Shown here one piece after another: positions 25,917 through 33,717 of a stretch of DNA of 64,000 bases; position 1 is the first letter of the stretch, and each line of letters opens with the position of its first letter. Both the position numbers and the translations under genes were made by a program. Under the pieces are notes generated by a model. That model had not been told where the DNA came from and did no database searches. It saw only the letters and a program-made list of their open reading frames with translations. The stretch spans positions 1-64,000 of the forward strand of contig QFNI01000010.1 in the NCBI GenBank assembly GCA_003240775.1, written 5' to 3'. This stretch comes from Mesorhizobium amorphae (GTDB lineage Bacteria; Pseudomonadota; Alphaproteobacteria; Rhizobiales; Rhizobiaceae).

Positions 25917-26588
25917 ATGGCCGGAAAAGACGAGTTCAAGCGGCCGATCGTGACCGTCGACATCGTGCTGCTGACCGTGGCGGACGGCGGGCTCGCCGTG
26001 GCGTTGCAGAAACGCGAGGCCGAGCCGTTCCGCCACGCCCCAGCCCTTCCCGGCGGTTTCGTGCACACCGACGAGGATGGCAGCCTCGATGATGCGGTGC
26101 GCCGCATCCTCCTGGCGAAGGTGGGCCTCGGCGGCATCTTCTTCGAGCAACTCGCCTCGTTTGCCGGGCCGGCCCGCGATCCAAGGGGATGGTCGGTCTC
26201 GATCGCCTATTTCGCGCTGGTGCCGCGCGAGGAGCTGGGCGAAACGGCAAGCGGCCTCACGCTTCATGCGGTGGACAGCCTGCCCGTGCTGCCCTTCGAC
26301 CACATGGAGATCGTCCGCGCCGCGCTGATGCGCCTGCGCGGCAAGGGCGCCTATTCCACGATTCCTGCGCGCCTCCTGCCGCCCGTCTTCACCATGGGCG
26401 AGCTTCTCGCCACCTACGAGACCGTGCTCGGCGCCCGCCTCGACCAGAGCGCGTTTCGCCGCAAGATGAGCGATCTCGACCTGCTCGAAGAGGTGGAGGG
26501 CGAAAAGCGCCAGACCGAGCGCGCCAAGCGCCCCGCCACGCTCTACCGCTTGAAGACGCCCATGCGCGTGTTCGACCGCAGGGTGTGA
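25917..26588 (+). CDS. NrtR-type transcriptional regulator (degenerate Nudix domain + winged helix)
   Basis: 223 aa. Residues about 10-140 are a Nudix fold (TVDIVLLTVADGGLAVALQKR, LPGGFVHTDEDGSLDDAVRRILLAKVG) whose box lost the R-E-x-x-E-E glutamates, so it should bind a nucleotide ligand without hydrolysing it. Residues about 150-220 are the winged helix typical of NrtR (TMGELLATYETVLGARLDQSAFRRKMSDLDLLEEVEGEKR). NrtR proteins sense ADP-ribose-like or NAD-related metabolites. ATG 25917 (MAGKDEF) chosen because the TTG at 25851 would lie inside the operator dyad; a GTG at 25911 is possible. Divergent from the vWA/PurA-like pair, its likely target. Confidence 0.85.
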   Translation: MAGKDEFKRPIVTVDIVLLTVADGGLAVALQKREAEPFRHAPALPGGFVHTDEDGSLDDAVRRILLAKVGLGGIFFEQLASFAGPARDPRGWSVSIAYFALVPREELGETASGLTLHAVDSLPVLPFDHMEIVRAALMRLRGKGAYSTIPARLLPPVFTMGELLATYETVLGARLDQSAFRRKMSDLDLLEEVEGEKRQTERAKRPATLYRLKTPMRVFDRRV

Positions 26589-26592
26589 AGCG

Positions 26593-27693
26593 TCAGGTGA
26601 AGTAGAGGATGCGCGCGGACGGCAGCGCTTCGGCCACCGTTGCCTCGAAGAACCGCTTGATCTCGCGCATCGTGGGCGCGTCGTAGACATGCTTCACTGA
26701 GCCGAACTTGGTGCGCTTCTCCGCCCTGCCCTTCGGATCCATGTCGAGGTCGGAGCCCGGATACCAGGAGCCCAGCACCGCGCGCGAGGTGGGCGTGAAG
26801 CGATGGGTGATGAGTTCCACCGTGAGATCGATCCCCGGCAGATCGTTCAGGCTTGCGCCGGCATCGCCCAGCAGGCCGCGATAGGCCTCCCGCCAGCCGG
26901 GCTCGACGATGATGGGGGCCACCGTCAGCCCCAGCCTGTAGCCCGCCTGGCCCATGCGGCGCAGGGCTGCGAGCCGGCCCGCGACCGGGCTCGTGCCGCC
27001 TTCGTGGCGCGCGAAGAGTGCCGGGTTGAGGGAGGCGCGCATGCGCGTGCGTCCGCTGTGGGCAAGGCCGAGAAGCGGCTCGATCGCATCGAACTTGGTG
27101 GTGAAGCGAAGCTGTGCGTCCTCGTCCCACGCGCCGAAGAAGCGGATGGTTTGCGCGAGCGACCCCGTCCAGTGCTCGATGCCGAGAGGGTCGGTGTAGC
27201 AGGACGCCTCGAAGGTCGTGCCTTCCCCCCGCCGCGCATCCTGGCGCGAGGTGACGGTGCCTTCCCCGAGATAGGGCGAAAGCCCCGCCAGGATTTCGGG
27301 CAGGTTGGCGTAAGCACGCGTGATGGGCGGGCCCTTGAGCGAGCCGGCGAGATAGCAATAGGCGCAGTGCGCGGGGCAGCCTTCGGCCAGGTCGAGCCGC
27401 CAGTCGGCGGAAGGGGCGATCGGCTGGAGACGGCGCTTGGAGGGCGGGGCGACCACCACGGCCAGGGTGTTCTTGGCTGCGGCATAGGCGCGGCGCGGGT
27501 CGTCCTCGCGCGGCAGGGCCAGGCGGTCGGAGGGGAGTTCCACCACCTCGATGCCTTCGCGGGCGGCGCGCTCGGCCATGGCTCGGCCATGCGCCCAGCC
27601 GGCCGCCCCGCGCGTGAGAAGCACCCGGCGCGGGCGCCAGAGGCGGGCGCGGCGAACAAGTGGCGTGCTCTCCTCGCGCGGCTCAGAAAGCAT
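26593..27693 (-). CDS. SPL-family radical SAM protein
   Basis: 366 aa. The [4Fe-4S] cysteines C106, C110 and C113 stand in EGCPAHCAYCYLAG, the C-x3-C-x2-C motif of radical SAM enzymes; the whole protein resembles spore photoproduct lyase-like (SplB-like) proteins, which occur in many non-sporing bacteria with unknown substrate. It lacks the conserved C-terminal cysteine region I would expect in a true DNA lyase, but I cannot settle this. ATG 27693 overlaps the stop of the upstream SPL-type gene by 11 bases, so the two are translated together. Convergent with the NrtR gene (4 bp between stops). Confidence 0.85.
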   Translation of the reverse strand: MLSEPREESTPLVRRARLWRPRRVLLTRGAAGWAHGRAMAERAAREGIEVVELPSDRLALPREDDPRRAYAAAKNTLAVVVAPPSKRRLQPIAPSADWRLDLAEGCPAHCAYCYLAGSLKGPPITRAYANLPEILAGLSPYLGEGTVTSRQDARRGEGTTFEASCYTDPLGIEHWTGSLAQTIRFFGAWDEDAQLRFTTKFDAIEPLLGLAHSGRTRMRASLNPALFARHEGGTSPVAGRLAALRRMGQAGYRLGLTVAPIIVEPGWREAYRGLLGDAGASLNDLPGIDLTVELITHRFTPTSRAVLGSWYPGSDLDMDPKGRAEKRTKFGSVKHVYDAPTMREIKRFFEATVAEALPSARILYFT

Positions 27694-28633
27694 AGCGCAC
27701 CCCGCAATAGGGCATGGACTCTTCCAGCCAGCCCAGAAGCTGGTCGAGCCAGCGCCGCTTCCAGCGCGCGCGGTAGCGTAGGTTCTCCATGCCGCTCTCG
27801 CTCCGCTTGGTTTCCTGCAGATCGGGCCGCCACAGCAAATCCTCACCGCGCGGGTGCCAGGCCATGTTGACGTGGTGCAGGCCGGCATTGTGGGTGAGCA
27901 TGATCACTTCGCATTTGAACTGCGCGCGCGCCCTCGGCGAAAGCGCGGCGTCGATCTGTGCGAACAGGTCTCGCCACTCGCTTTCCCAGCCCTCGTGAAC
28001 GATCACGGGCGAGAAGTTCGCGTGGACCTCGTAGCCGGCCTCCACGAAATCGTTGATGGCCGCGATGCGCTCGGCCATCGGCGAGGTCCGCACATCCACC
28101 ACCTTCGCCACCCGCTCGGGCATCAGCGAGAAGCGCACCCGCGTGCGGCCCTGCGGGTCGTAGCCGAGGAGGTCGCGGTTCACGAGCTTGGTGGCGAACG
28201 AGCCCTTGGCGTGCGGGATCGTGCGGAAGGCCGCCACCAGATCGCGCACATTCTCGGACACGCCGGCATCGACCGAAAGATCGCCGTTCTCGCCGAGATC
28301 GTAGACCCAGTCGCAGGGATCGACGCTGTTGGCTTCCGGCTTGGGGCCGAGCCGGGTGGCGTGGCGGCGCAGGGCGGCCGTGATGGCGTCGATGTTGACG
28401 AACACGCTGACGGGGTTCGCATAGCCCTTGCGCCGCGGCACGTAGCAGTAGGAGCAGGCCATGGCGCAGCCGTTCGACGAACTCGGCGCGATGAAATCGG
28501 CCGACCGCCCGTTGGGCCGCATCCCCAGGCTCTTCTTCACGCCGAGCACGAGCACCTCGCGCTTGAGCTTCAGCCAGTCCTCGGCTGATGACTCGCGGTT
28601 GAAGAGTTCTGGAATCTTCCAGTGGCTTTCCAC
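27683..28633 (-). CDS. SPL-family radical SAM protein, N-terminus separated by a frameshift
   Basis: 316 aa from GTG 28633 (MESHWKIPELF). C56, C60 and C63 in NGCAMACSYCYVPRRKG form the radical SAM cluster motif; further blocks are EVLVLGVKKSLGMRPNGRSADFIAPS, FATKLVNRDLLGYDPQGRTRVRFSLMP and HANFSPVIVHEGW, all typical of SPL-like proteins. Homologues start about 40 residues earlier. Those residues are present in another frame (28658-28748), joined by what looks like loss of one GC unit near 28657. The gene may still work from the GTG start, or the shift may be a sequence error. Coupled to the second SPL-type gene downstream. Confidence 0.8.
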   Translation of the reverse strand: MESHWKIPELFNRESSAEDWLKLKREVLVLGVKKSLGMRPNGRSADFIAPSSSNGCAMACSYCYVPRRKGYANPVSVFVNIDAITAALRRHATRLGPKPEANSVDPCDWVYDLGENGDLSVDAGVSENVRDLVAAFRTIPHAKGSFATKLVNRDLLGYDPQGRTRVRFSLMPERVAKVVDVRTSPMAERIAAINDFVEAGYEVHANFSPVIVHEGWESEWRDLFAQIDAALSPRARAQFKCEVIMLTHNAGLHHVNMAWHPRGEDLLWRPDLQETKRSESGMENLRYRARWKRRWLDQLLGWLEESMPYCGVRYAF

Positions 28634-28748
28634 CTCGACCTGCGAGGCAGCGGGAAAGCGCCAGGATCTCGCGCCCGCGGGCGAAATCGCGCACGGCGGG
28701 CTCGAGATAAATCAGTCGGGGATCGATCAGAACGGAAGGCAGCGCCAT
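28634..28748 (-). other. out-of-frame N-terminal piece of the SPL-type gene
   Basis: ATG 28748 opens MALPSVLIDPRLIYLEPAV, followed by RDFARGREILA, the expected N-terminus of the SPL-type protein. In the sequence GCGCTTTCCC near 28651-28660 the frame changes; adding two bases would give REILA-RFPAASQVEVESHWKIPELF, joining both parts. This supports a small deletion in a GC run. Confidence 0.7.
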
Positions 28749-28809
28749 GGTCGTTAGATGGGGTCGAGGGCCGGTCTAGGCGAGCGGAAAGGCGCGGGCT
28801 TCCGGCGGT

Positions 28810-30144
28810 TCAGGCTGGGTATCGCCGGACGGCGGCGCGCAGAAGCTCGCCCACGGCCACGCGGGCGCGAAGCCGAGTGGCGAGCAGGAAGCGCCCGCCC
28901 AGCTTGCGCTGGAGAAAGAGCACGTCGACGGGCGGCGCGCGCAGCGCATCGCGATGGTCTTCCAAGGTCTCGGCCTGGCCGCGCAGCGTTTCCAGAAGGT
29001 CGGAGGCGCCGAAGTCGAAGACCTCCCGCTCGGTGAGCGCCTTGAAGGCCGTCTCGAACATCAGAAGCACAACGGCCTGGAAGATGCGGGGATGGCCGGG
29101 CTCCAGAATCTTCAGCGCAAACATCGCCTCGCGCACGGCGTCGCGGTCGCCCTCCAGCCCGGCTTGCGCGAGCGTGCGGAACCTGGCCGAAAGCTCGGGG
29201 GCGAAGGCGCGGGTGGCACCGAAATCGAGCAGCACGATGCGGCCGGTCTCGGGCTGGAAGCGGTAATTCGCGAAGTTCGGGTCGGTCTGCATCAGCCGGA
29301 ACTCGAAGAGTTCGCGGAGCGCAAGCCCGGCGAGACGGGCGATCACCCGATCGCGCACGTCCTGGGGAGCGCTTTCCAGCGCCTCGATCGGATGGCCCTC
29401 GGCGAACGACATGGCGAGCACGTTCTCGTTCGAGAACTCGGGCACCGGTTCGGGAACCAGGAAATCCCCGTTGCCGGCGAGCAGGCGGCCGAATTCCTGA
29501 AGATACCGGGCCTCGCGGCGGTAATCGGCCTCCTCGCGCAGCTGGCGCTTGGCCTCCGCGAGCAGGGGCGCGACGTCGATTGCCGGCGGCACGAGGCCAG
29601 ACAGGCGCAAAAGCAGCGCCACATTGTCCACGTCGCTGCCGATGCTTTCGCGCACGCCGGGATACTGCACCTTGATCGCGAGCGCCCGTCCGTCATGGGT
29701 GGTCGCGCGATGCACTTGGCCGATCGAGGCGGCTGCGACCGGCTGAAACCCGAAATGTGTGAGCCGTTCCTCCCAGCCCTCGCCCCAATTGGCGGCGAGC
29801 ACCGCCCGAAGCTGGTGCTCGGGCATCGGCTCGGCATCCGAGCGCAGCCGCGCCATGATGGTGGCGAGCTCGTCGGACAACACGCCGCCGCCATCCATGG
29901 ACACGAGCTGGCCGAGTTTCATGGCGGCGCCCCGCAGGCGGGCGAGTTCGTCGGTCAGCCGGGACACGTTCCCAGGTGTCAGCAGGAGGTCGGAAAGCGA
30001 GACGCGCTCGCGCCGCGCAAGCCTGCCCGCGCCGTTGATGATCACATTGGTGCCGACGCCCGCCGCAACCGAGCCGAAGCGCGCGAGGCGTCCGAGCCGG
30101 CTCTGCGGCACGGGCCTGCCGCGGTCGGATGGAGGTGGAGGCAT
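28810..30144 (-). CDS. ABC1/AarF/UbiB-family protein kinase-like protein
   Basis: 444 aa. Family marks: K-x-G-Q motif (AAMKLGQLVSMD, residues 73-82), alanine-rich nucleotide loop AAASIGQVHRA in place of a glycine-rich loop, lysine in ALAIKVQYPGV, and the metal-binding NFANYRF and DFGATRAF motifs. These ATPases support ubiquinone biosynthesis or lipid handling; the short form without C-terminal membrane helices is a paralogue type common in alphaproteobacteria rather than UbiB itself. The start is ATG 30144. It follows mfd by 31 bp on the same strand and may be co-transcribed. Confidence 0.88.
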   Translation of the reverse strand: MPPPPSDRGRPVPQSRLGRLARFGSVAAGVGTNVIINGAGRLARRERVSLSDLLLTPGNVSRLTDELARLRGAAMKLGQLVSMDGGGVLSDELATIMARLRSDAEPMPEHQLRAVLAANWGEGWEERLTHFGFQPVAAASIGQVHRATTHDGRALAIKVQYPGVRESIGSDVDNVALLLRLSGLVPPAIDVAPLLAEAKRQLREEADYRREARYLQEFGRLLAGNGDFLVPEPVPEFSNENVLAMSFAEGHPIEALESAPQDVRDRVIARLAGLALRELFEFRLMQTDPNFANYRFQPETGRIVLLDFGATRAFAPELSARFRTLAQAGLEGDRDAVREAMFALKILEPGHPRIFQAVVLLMFETAFKALTEREVFDFGASDLLETLRGQAETLEDHRDALRAPPVDVLFLQRKLGGRFLLATRLRARVAVGELLRAAVRRYPA

Positions 30145-30175
30145 GGCGGGAACCTAGGGCGCGGATGCGGTGCCG

Positions 30176-33100
30176 TCACACCACCGCCTTGCGCACGGCC
30201 TCCACCAGTTCGCCCACCGCTTCCAGCCGCTCAGGCCCTTGCGGGGTGGCGCGGCGGCAGATGAGGCGGTTGTCGTTCTGCGCGCAGTCCGCGAGCCGCT
30301 TGAGCTTCTCCCAGGGCGCGGTCTTGGGCCTGCGCAGGTCGATGGCGATGCCCGAAGGCCCAGCACTGATGCGCGCGACGCCGGCAGAGGCTGCGGAAAG
30401 CTTCAGCCGGGCAAGCTCGAGCAGGGCCGTGGTCTCGGCAGGCGGCTGGCCGAAGCGGTCGGCCAGCTCCTCGGCAAAGGCATCGATCTCGCTTTCCCGC
30501 TCGAAACGCTGGAGGCGGGAATAAAGGTTGAGCCGGATGATCGGCTCGGGCACGTATTCGGCGGGAAACGCGCCGGACATCTCCATCTTGATCTCCGGCT
30601 CGAAGGAGAGCGCACCGCCTTCACCGCGTGCGGCTTCCACGGCGCGCGCTAGCAGGCGCTGGTAGAGGCTGACGCCGATCAGCTTCATGTGGCCCGCCTG
30701 TTCCTCGCCCACGAGATCGCCCGCGCCGCGCAGGTCGAGGTCGCGCGCGCTGATGGCGAGCCCCGAGCCCAGCCGGTCGAAGGCCAGAAGCGTGGAAAGA
30801 CGCGAGCGTGTTTCGGCTGCGATCTCGCGCCCCGCCTCGGTGAGAAGAAAGGCGAAGCCCTGCGCCCGGCCACGGCCGACGCGGCCGCGCAGCTGGTGCA
30901 GCTGCGCCATGCCAAAACGGTCCGCGCGGAACACCAGGATCGTGTTCGCGCGCGGCACGTCGAGCCCGGTCTCGATGATGTTGGTGGACAGCAGGATGTC
31001 GGCCTGGCCGTTGGCGAAGGCGAGCATGCTTTCGTCCATGGCGCTCGCATCCATGTCGCCATGCGCGGTCAGGAGCTTGAGGTCGGGCACGAGGCGCGCA
31101 AGCTCGGCCTTCAGGGGCTCGATGTCCTCGATGCGCGGCACCACGCAGAAGCTCTGGCCGCCGCGCTTGGCCTCGCGGATCAAGGCGGTCTTGATCGATG
31201 CCGCGTCGAAGGGCGCAAGCTCGGTGCGCACGGGCCGCCGCCGCGCGGGCGGGTTGGACAGAAGGCTCGCCTCCTGCACGCCCACCATCGCGCTCGCCAG
31301 CGTGCGCGGGATCGGGGTGGCGCTCATGGACAGAACGTGGAGCCGGGGAGCGAGACCGCGCAGTTCCTCCTTCAGCCTGACGCCGAAGCGGTGCTCCTCG
31401 TCGATCACGAGGAGGCCGAGATCGCGGAAGCGTACGTCTTTTGCAGCCACTGCCTGCGTGGCGACGACGATGCCGACCGAGCCGTCGGCCAGCCCCCCTT
31501 TCACGGCCTTGGCGTCTGCGCCCTTCACCACGCGCGACAACAATGCCACGCGCACGCCCGTGCCCTCGAAGCGGCGCGAGAAGGTCTCGAAATGCTGGCG
31601 CGCGAGAACCGTGGTGGGGGCGACCACGGCCACCTGCCTGCCGCCCAGCGCCACAGCCGCCGCGGCGCGCAGCGCGACTTCCGTCTTGCCGAACCCCACA
31701 TCGCCGCAGATCAGCCGGTTCATCGCCTTGCCAGAGGCGAGGTCAGTGAGCACGGCCTCGATGGCAGCCGTCTGGTCGGGGGTCTCTGGGTAGGGAAAAC
31801 GCGCGGCGAAGCGGCCATAGGCGCCGCGCGGGGGCAGGATCGCGTCCGCGCCCTTCTTCTCGCGTTCTGCGGCGAGTTCCACGAGCCGGCCGGCTGCGGC
31901 TGCGATCTCCACGCTCACCTCGGCGCGCCGTTTGGCCCAGCCGTCGCCCTTGAGGCGGTCGAGCGTCACCGCTTCCTCGTCTGCGCCATAGCGCCAGATG
32001 CGGCCGAATTCCTCGACGGGCGCGAGAAGGGTCGCGCCGCCGTGATATTCGAGGCGCACCACGTCGCGCGAGACGCCGCCCGCTTCCACGGTTTCCAGCG
32101 CGCGCAGCACGGCCACGCCGTGGTCCTCGTGCAGCACGACGTTGCCCAGCCGCAGTTCCGGCTCGGAAACGAGAGCCTTGGCACCGCGCTCCTTGGCGCG
32201 CCCGAGCCGGGTGCCGTAGATGTCGGCCGATGCCACCACCGCGATGCGCGCGGCGTCATCGGTGAAGCCGTGCTCCAGGTCGAGCATCGCCTGCACGAGC
32301 GCGCCGTCTTCGGCGTCGAGCAGAGCACTCCAGCCTTCGACGCTTTCGGGCTTTTCCTTGAGCCGGCGCGCGAGCGCCTTGCTCGTGGGGTCGAGCTCGA
32401 TCTCGGAACCGGCGAGCAGAACGCGGAACCCCGCTTCCCGCTTTTCGCGGATGAACTCGACGGCCGCGCGCACGGGGTCGTCCTCCAGAAGAAACAGCGG
32501 CACGGGTGCTGCGCCAGCCATATCGATAGGTGCCGCGCGGCCCTTCACCGCCGCCTTCCACTCGGCCTTGCCGAGATGAAAGCCCGTCTTGGGCGGCTTG
32601 CGGCCCTTGCCAGTGTCGCGCGCCCTGCGGGCATCCGCGATCAGCTCGAACGCCGCTTCCAGCCGCTCGGGAAACTCCGCGCCGATCACGATGCGCGCAT
32701 CGCCCAAGCGATGGAAAACGGAAGCGAGCGGGAGGCCGGACGCCATCATGCGCTCTTCCATGCCGCGCGAGGCAACGGTGTTTTCGGGGAGCGGCGCAAG
32801 CTCGGAAGCAGGCCCGAGCACCACGCGCTCGGCTGCGTCATGCGTGCGCTGGGTGACGGGGTCGTAGAAGCGCATGGCCTGCACTCCGCCTTCTTCGTCG
32901 AGCAGGATGCGCACGGGCCGGGGCATGTCGGGGGGAAACACGTCGATCACTTGGCCAAGAAGGGCCGCCTCGCCCGGCTCGTCCACGCGGTCGTCGAGCA
33001 CGTAGCCGCAGGCTTGGAGCCGCACGCCGAGCGCTGCCGGCTCGATTGCGTCGCCCACCGCCACTTCCGTGAAGCCCCCGGCGATCGCATCGGGGGATAC

Positions 33101-33508
33101 GACTCGGTTGAGGGCGGCTTCGGCCGACATCACCACGAGGCGCGAGCCCTTTGCCGGCTGCGCCATCGCATGGAGCGCACTCATGCGGCGGCCCATGCTT
33201 TCGCGCGACGGGGCAACGCGGTCGTAAGGCAGACAATCCCAGGGCGGCAGCACGATCGTCTCGATCCCCGGCGCCATCGCCTTCACTGCACGCGCGATCT
33301 CCTCGGCGTGGAACTCGCCCCGCGCCAGAAAGACGAGGCCGTCTGTGCCGCTTTCGAACACCGGCGCGATGAGCCGCGCGGCTACCGCGGACGCAGGCGG
33401 CCGCGCCTTCGCTCCCTCCAGCCCGACCCGCGAGGGGATGCCTCCGGGCGCAAGGGTTCCGCCCCCAACCACTGCGGATGAGGTGGCCGATTGCTCTGCC
33501 GCTTCCAT
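30176..33508 (-). CDS. mfd: transcription-repair coupling factor Mfd
   Basis: 1110 aa. Releases RNA polymerase stalled at DNA damage and recruits UvrA. Order of modules: UvrB-like N-terminal part (VLPPWDCLPYDRVAPSRESMGRRM, about 75-110), RNA-polymerase-interacting CarD-like domain (GNVVLHEDHGVAVLRALE, about 450-520), RecG-like translocase with Walker A ICGDVGFGKTE (about 600) and DEEH box VIDEEHRFGVR (about 702), helicase motif VI region LHQLRGRVGRG, and the C-terminal TRCF domain (EYVPEPIIRLNLYSRL). Length is slightly under the usual 1150. The start ATG 33508 gives MEAAEQSATSS; the extreme N-terminus is not conserved so the start is uncertain. Confidence 0.95.
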   Translation of the reverse strand: MEAAEQSATSSAVVGGGTLAPGGIPSRVGLEGAKARPPASAVAARLIAPVFESGTDGLVFLARGEFHAEEIARAVKAMAPGIETIVLPPWDCLPYDRVAPSRESMGRRMSALHAMAQPAKGSRLVVMSAEAALNRVVSPDAIAGGFTEVAVGDAIEPAALGVRLQACGYVLDDRVDEPGEAALLGQVIDVFPPDMPRPVRILLDEEGGVQAMRFYDPVTQRTHDAAERVVLGPASELAPLPENTVASRGMEERMMASGLPLASVFHRLGDARIVIGAEFPERLEAAFELIADARRARDTGKGRKPPKTGFHLGKAEWKAAVKGRAAPIDMAGAAPVPLFLLEDDPVRAAVEFIREKREAGFRVLLAGSEIELDPTSKALARRLKEKPESVEGWSALLDAEDGALVQAMLDLEHGFTDDAARIAVVASADIYGTRLGRAKERGAKALVSEPELRLGNVVLHEDHGVAVLRALETVEAGGVSRDVVRLEYHGGATLLAPVEEFGRIWRYGADEEAVTLDRLKGDGWAKRRAEVSVEIAAAAGRLVELAAEREKKGADAILPPRGAYGRFAARFPYPETPDQTAAIEAVLTDLASGKAMNRLICGDVGFGKTEVALRAAAAVALGGRQVAVVAPTTVLARQHFETFSRRFEGTGVRVALLSRVVKGADAKAVKGGLADGSVGIVVATQAVAAKDVRFRDLGLLVIDEEHRFGVRLKEELRGLAPRLHVLSMSATPIPRTLASAMVGVQEASLLSNPPARRRPVRTELAPFDAASIKTALIREAKRGGQSFCVVPRIEDIEPLKAELARLVPDLKLLTAHGDMDASAMDESMLAFANGQADILLSTNIIETGLDVPRANTILVFRADRFGMAQLHQLRGRVGRGRAQGFAFLLTEAGREIAAETRSRLSTLLAFDRLGSGLAISARDLDLRGAGDLVGEEQAGHMKLIGVSLYQRLLARAVEAARGEGGALSFEPEIKMEMSGAFPAEYVPEPIIRLNLYSRLQRFERESEIDAFAEELADRFGQPPAETTALLELARLKLSAASAGVARISAGPSGIAIDLRRPKTAPWEKLKRLADCAQNDNRLICRRATPQGPERLEAVGELVEAVRKAVV

Positions 33509-33717
33509 GATGCCTGCCTGAGAAAGGACGCCCGCCGAAACGGCGGTGCGGCACGCCCGTTCCGCGAGGAATCTTCTCCGCAGGGCTTTTCCACATTCGC
33601 GGTTGCTAACATCTGCGTGTTCGCGGGGAGCGCCATTCCCGGCTGTTTTTCGCCCGCACTTTCCGTTTCGAGCCGGAAGCTGCTATGGGGCCGCCTTCAC
33701 CGGAACATCGAAGCACT

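Noticed and set aside
26593..28748. True spore photoproduct lyase genes
   Set aside because: Nothing in the window suggests a spore former, and the two proteins are only SPL-like outside the radical SAM core.
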